Part shown: piece by piece, positions 59,119 to 64,000 of the stretch
How the letters are laid out: each line of letters opens with the position of its first letter
How positions within the stretch are numbered: position 1 is the first letter of the stretch
Assembly: GCA_025266875.1 (NCBI GenBank)
Contig: JALLLT010000017.1
Location: 496,001-560,000, forward strand
Reading direction: 5' to 3'
DNA length: 64,000 bases
DNA from: Fennellomyces sp. T-0311
Taxonomy: Eukaryota > Mucoromycota > Mucoromycetes > Mucorales > Lichtheimiaceae
Notes under the pieces: generated by a model
What the model was told of the DNA's origin: nothing
The model's input: only the letters and a program-made list of their open reading frames with translations
Database searches by the model: none
Translations under genes and position numbers: made by a program

Positions 59119-62100
59119 TTCGCCCGCCATGTTCCTGCAAATCAATTGATACCTCTCATTACACACTCTCTCCCTATCATTCACACACATTATTTTGCAT
59201 CACAACTTCATTCAAATCTTGCATCATTATCTACACTCTATTTTCATTATGTCAATTTTCTTTGTATACTTGATATTTTTTTTATCTCCAAATGATAGAC
59301 AATCTGATAGAGTATAGAAAATAAACCTACAATACGTCTTATTGGATACTTATTGCGTGCCCATGTGTTTTGAGTCCGTGCATTCCGGTAGCGGAACCGT
59401 GGGACTGTCGGAATCGAACTCCATTTGGTACAATAGATATAAGCGATAGGTTTCAGCTTATCATGACAGCTTACCCACACACAAATACCGTAGATGGCTA
59501 TTGATTACTGCACGCGATCGGCTATCCGATTTGCAACATATCTACCCGTATCTTTTTACCATTTCACTTGTCAATGTTGTGTGTACCTATCTCGTTCTTT
59601 TACTGCTATCTTCAAAAAAAAGGAGCAGCGGCGATCAAACTACAAGCTCCGACCTTTGATTTTCACGGTCTTGTCATGTGCGTGGCGAAAAAAATTGTAG
59701 CAAATCGCCTCCGCAGCCTTTGATCACGATCGTCTTTCCGCGGAACATCCTCTATCGTCGCAAAAGCCATGCACGCGTAGAACACAGACAATGCTGCAAT
59801 ATGTACCTTCACATGATGGCACGAGCCTATCGCTATAACCTCGCATAGGCCCTGTATATAAAGGGCCGGACAATTTTCTTCTTTTTTTATCTAGGATAAA
59901 CTATAGTATATCTAACTTTATGCAAATCTATCTGGGTTCCCCAATTTTTAATGAAAATTCCCTTCTCCCTCGAGATAAACAGATTAAAGCGCTTAGGAGA
60001 AAGTTGCCCCAGTGAATAAAAAAAAACCAGTTTTTGCTAACTACTATAACGAGTCCCTATCATCCTATCATGTTTCTTTGCTACCTGTCTAACGGGCATA
60101 TCACTTTTCTGGCAATTTTTCTCATCGGATGAGCTCCTTTTGCAACCCTCTTTCTCCCTACCCAAGACTTTTTTTTATCCAGATCAGTCAAAAAAGCATT
60201 CCACTCCGCCACTGTATGAACCTTAATCCTGCATTTACGAGCTGATGATCATGCAGGTTGATAAAAAAAAGTTTCTTTTGAATCCCATAAATCGAACCAC
60301 GATCGTAAAAACAGTTGCAATAAAAAGAAACCCGCTTATTTTTCTAAGAACGATTAGAGATGGCGTCATTGCCGACACACGTTCCGTATTCATGTTATTA
60401 ATGAGAATCATAGTTTTAAACGTAACCATCACAAGGCAGATGACGTTTTCGACGGTATTGGTCATGCCGAGCAAGTGGCTTTCTTTATCTTCCGGTGATG
60501 TGTGCGCACTGGTTTTTGGGGTCCACCCTACATCCCGCATCCCACTCCGTAGTGTTTCTCCTTGGGAAAAAAAAAAAGAATGAGAAGGGAACGCGCCATT
60601 TTGGGGCCGAGTCAAACAATGATCGTCAAAAAGACCTTGGCACAAAGAGAGTATGCATGACCCTGAGAAATTATAAAGCTTACCCGTCCCCTTCCAAAAA
60701 TTATATGCTTACATTCGCATTGAAGCTATAGAAAAAAAAACAGAGTATTTCTCGCTCTCACACTCGTGAGCTCCTTTTAAATCTTAGTGCGAAGATCGAC
60801 AGTACATTTTTGTGTTGCTTATTAAAACGTGATCATCATCATCATCTACTCTTCTGATATCAATCAATTACGTTACTTTCTTTCAAAATGCCGACACCAT
60901 CAGCTTCTATTGTCGAAAAAAAAAAGTGAAAGTAAAATAAAAATCCCTGCATGTGAAGACAAAAAAATAGTGAACTACCATAGTGATCCCTTATTTTTGG
61001 GATCACCCGGCAAATTCATATATATGCACTTGCACTTTTATTATTATTATTACCTACTCCATTATACACACATACACACTGCTTACCTGCGCATAAGGAG
61101 ATTTTGGGGGGTTTGAGGCAAAAAAAAGTCTTGGTCTATGATGATCTGAGGTAAGTAAAAGACTGGAGAGACAGTGCCGCAATAGGTTCGATTATAAGCA
61201 CTTTTTTGTCTTGTCATGTTGGGGGATAGTAATATGAAGTCGTACCTAATAAACATAGAAGTAATGTGGCCTATACAATTACATGTGCATACATTACATT
61301 CGGTTGTACACACGGTGCATATTCGTGCATAACGCTTCGAGTATTTCAGTTCCGGAATCATTTTCATTTCCGTCAAGCCAGAGCAACTACGGACGGCAAT
61401 TGGCTAGCGTATGCACTCCTCTCTTCTCACACCCCCTGCTTTATAGAACTCCCTGACCGCCTTTGTCCCCTCCCCCAAAAAGCAAGCCCCCTCTCACTCC
61501 TCACACTTGCCCCTGCAAGGAAGAAGAGCAAGAACAAGAAGACTAGAGCTGGGCATAATAGAAGAGTATTATGAAAAAAAAAACGAACAAACGAGAATGT
61601 GAGAATGGAGTTACAAAGACAATACTCCTAGAGAGTAACCTTTTTGTCATCATTACAACCAAACTTCTGTAGTGTGGTATAAGTCTTTATTGATATTTGC
61701 CTATTGTTGTGAAGACTGAGTGTACTACATCATCATCATCATCAACATCATAAGAGTCACTGGTTTTTTTTTGCCCTTGAGCCGATCCACCTCTTTTTTT
61801 TTTTGCTCTTATTTCTAACACTGTTGTCCTCCTTTTTTGCTTTCATCCGTTTTTACCCTCGCGTTAAGTAAGAAGGTAAGCCGGCTCCCTTTCTGTCGAT
61901 TCCGCTTTTTTCCTCTCTTTTTCTGGTGACCCCCCTTCCTTTACCCCGCCCAGAGTCTTTTTGGATAACTGTCGATTTAAACAAGTTAACCTAACCCCCT
62001 CCCGCAAGTAACTGAAGCCAAAAAAAAAGACCTATCATATATTCGCTTTTCCCTATAAGGCGTCGGCGTCTCTTTCCCGCCTGCCCCTCTTTCTTTGCAT

Positions 62101-62788
62101 CCTGACTTTATATAATTCCCAAGGCAAACTTTACCTTTTTTCCCCAACTTTTCTTTCTCTTCTTGGGCTGCTTATTTATTATATTCTGCAGTAACCGACG
62201 TTATTATTTACTTTTTTCTGCTGTCCAGGAAAAAGAAAGCCGCACGTCGTCCCTCGCATCTTTGTCACAAGCATCATCAAAAAAAAGAAGCAGCTTCATT
62301 AGCCGATCATCCAGCTCGCTCTCTCTTTCCCACAAAGAAAAAGAAAAAGAAAGCAAGCTTTTCATCCAGTTTCTTATCGTAAGTAGGATTATTCTCTTTC
62401 CAACTGTGCATACTTTTTCTTTTCAACAGCTATGGTTCCTTTGGGTTGGTGGGGACCGGCTGGGCGTGTGGCAAATAATATATATGTATATGTATATATA
62501 TGGCCACCGCATCATCACCCCCCCTCCTCCCTTTCTCGATATAATATATTGGGGTATCCGTAGATCAGTTTATTTTTTCGTTTCTCTTTTTATTTTGCCA
62601 CACTTTTTTATATTAGCCACTGACCCACCGGTTCAATTTGTGATTTTTTTCTCTTGGCATATCGTCCACGTTTTCTAGGGCTATACATAGGTGGCAAGAT
62701 TATAAACGACCTTGCCATTGGAGATTCCATAATAACCAACGTTTCGAACGCAAAAGAGAACCAAAAAAAATATAAGAAAGAAAGCTCA
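59119..62788. other. Gene-poor interval and long APSES leader
   Basis: About 3.7 kb. Left part AT-rich with a TATA flanked by an inverted repeat near 59848. A 60235-60645 region has overlapping open frames on both strands that I cannot assign. From about 61700 the sequence is strongly C/T-rich with many runs and several plausible splice sites, consistent with a long 5' leader of the APSES gene. An upstream open frame (62163-62678) is low complexity and not called. Confidence 0.5.
59848..59867. promoter_or_regulatory. TATA-like box inside a 6-bp inverted repeat
   Basis: GGCCCT and AGGGCC flank an 8-bp centre containing TATATAA. No gene follows within 1 kb, so its role is unclear. Confidence 0.35.
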
Positions 62789-64000
62789 ATGTATCAGCAT
62801 TCAACTTATACCTCGCCGCAGACTCCCACATACCCATATAACAGTAACAGCAGCACCAATACCCCGCCGACTACTTTGCCTTCCACTTCCGCAATGAACA
62901 GCAAGACCTCACATGAGCAGCTGGCCGGTCAGCACCACCCGTTGGCAAGACCTGCGTCGATGCCACCATCGTATTATCAAAAATACCCGGGCGGACAAGG
63001 CACGAACGATTGCTACTCATTTGGCAACAACGATGCGCCCAGACCTTTCTCGGGAGTACTCAACGAGCGTGCCACCGGTGACAACCATTACGATACGCCT
63101 ATGCCTCGAATCTGGCCGCAGAACGAACCTTACCGCGACTATCATAACAACAGCAACAACAGCAGCAGTGGAGACGATACAGACCATCTCCCGACAAGTC
63201 TTCCGACACCTACCGGAGTGGCCGCGCTTTCGTATCCGAGCCATAATAACAACAGCAATAACAACTCCAACAGTAACAATAGCAACAACAACAACAGCGG
63301 CAGTAGCAGCAATAACAATTATTTTGCACCACCACCGTCGACACCTGTACCGCCTCCTGCATCCACCGGCAGTGCAACAACTCCTGCTGGAAGCGGCGGC
63401 GGTGCTTATACCAGCCAGAATGGCGATAGTCGCCAGCATCTATACCATCCCTACGCTGCTAATAGACGCCATTCCGCGAGTAGCCTCGGTTACGGTAATA
63501 GCCCCGGCAGCAACTATCCCTATGGTCCAGCCGGCCTTCCAAGCTTCGCCGTACACCCGTCACCACGACCACCCATCATACCGCGTCCCAAGTTGACAAC
63601 GACGCTCTGGGAAGATGAAGGGACGATCTGTTACCAGGTCGACGCAAACGGTATTTGCGTTGCTAGGCGACATGGTAAGCTACGGGAAGTAGGGACTGAA
63701 AAGAACGAGCCAATTAACCTTTTGAACGTAGACAATGACATGATTAATGGTACGAAATTGCTTAATGTTGCCGGCATGTCGCGAGGTAAACGTGATGGTA
63801 TCTTGAAAAACGAAAAAGGCCGTGTCGTCGTCAAAGTGGGTGCGATGCACCTAAAGGGCGTGTGGTAAGTTGAATGAGCACTTGCTGTTCGGAAAAGTGA
63901 ACTGAATCCTCATTTGTTTTATTATAGGATCACGTTCGCCAGAGCTAAAACGCTTGCTACCCAATACAAGATTCTTGATATTTTGCATCCTCTTTTTGTG
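62789..64000 (+). CDS. stuA: APSES-domain transcription factor, StuA/Efg1-like (3' truncated by window edge)
   Basis: Developmental regulator controlling hyphal and conidial/spore morphogenesis in other fungi. Exons seen: 62789-63674, 63732-63864 and 63928->64000. The N-terminal 270 residues are Asn/Ser/Pro-rich with a run of Asn (63240-63330). The APSES DNA-binding domain then reads [23 protein letters not shown] split by an intron, [44 protein letters not shown] and [20 protein letters not shown], the exact order in StuA/Efg1. The intron 63675-63731 is 57 nt with no in-frame stop, so an unspliced reading would add 19 residues within the domain. The start at 62789 follows a long untranslated leader; upstream coding exons cannot be excluded. 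Confidence 0.92.

Noticed and set aside
59380..59440. tRNA-like B box (GTTCGATTCC on the minus strand)
   Set aside because: T-stem bases do not pair and no A box or acceptor stem could be placed.
62163..62678. 171-codon open frame upstream of the APSES gene
   Set aside because: Low-complexity Ser/Phe/Lys code from C/T-rich sequence, no domain; better explained as leader.

Overview
The window is a 64 kb stretch of a filamentous fungal nuclear genome, most likely an early-diverging Mucoromycota/Mucorales-type mould. The evidence is many short spliceosomal introns (about 40-90 nt, GTAAGT-like donors, CTAAC/CTGAC branch sites), fungal families (GH72 wall glucanosyltransferase, Zn2Cys6 factor, APSES regulator, Kar5, SREBP with a fungal-type C-terminus) and long AT-rich gene-poor gaps between compact blocks. 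The species cannot be named from the sequence alone. Exon coordinates were inferred by eye from reading frame, splice consensus and remembered family alignments; for every complete multi-exon model the exon lengths sum to a multiple of three.

Left block (1-5.7 kb): the 3' part of MSH6 (+) converges on NMD3 (-), and LSM1 (-) follows. A gene-poor 4.2 kb gap leads to a strongly expressed C2-domain gene (9.9 kb). After another gap come three tandem short-chain dehydrogenase genes (-, 12.4-17.8 kb) that share intron positions; the middle copy is strongly diverged. The 17.8-20.4 kb interval holds apparent transposase remnants.

Middle block (20.4-35.8 kb): a GPI-anchored GH72 glucanosyltransferase, a CAMK-type kinase with a KA1-like tail, a GRAM/TM protein, a Zn2Cys6 factor, a small unknown protein, an SREBP-type bHLH membrane factor, a 2,3-dihydroxybenzoate decarboxylase-family enzyme and an epsin. 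A second poor region (35.8-39.7 kb) follows.

Right block (39.7-64 kb): an unknown 399-aa protein with two PPxY motifs, KAR5 (karyogamy), RIO2 (40S maturation), a poly(A)-binding protein with large Gln/His inserts, IWR1 (RNA polymerase II import), a Kelch-propeller protein, mitoribosomal bL17m head-to-head with IBA57 (Fe-S maturation), an arrestin-like protein, a 49-aa small protein, and the 5' part of an APSES (StuA/Efg1-like) regulator that runs off the right edge.

There is no operon-like system. Most neighbours are unrelated housekeeping genes. Ribosome and mRNA metabolism is well represented (NMD3, LSM1, RIO2, PAB1, IWR1, bL17m). The most unusual items are splicing oddities (4-, 11- and 18-nt exons, two GC-AG introns, a stop-free intron inside the APSES domain), the diverged middle SDR copy, the PPxY protein and the 49-aa gene. 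I found no clear new multi-gene system.
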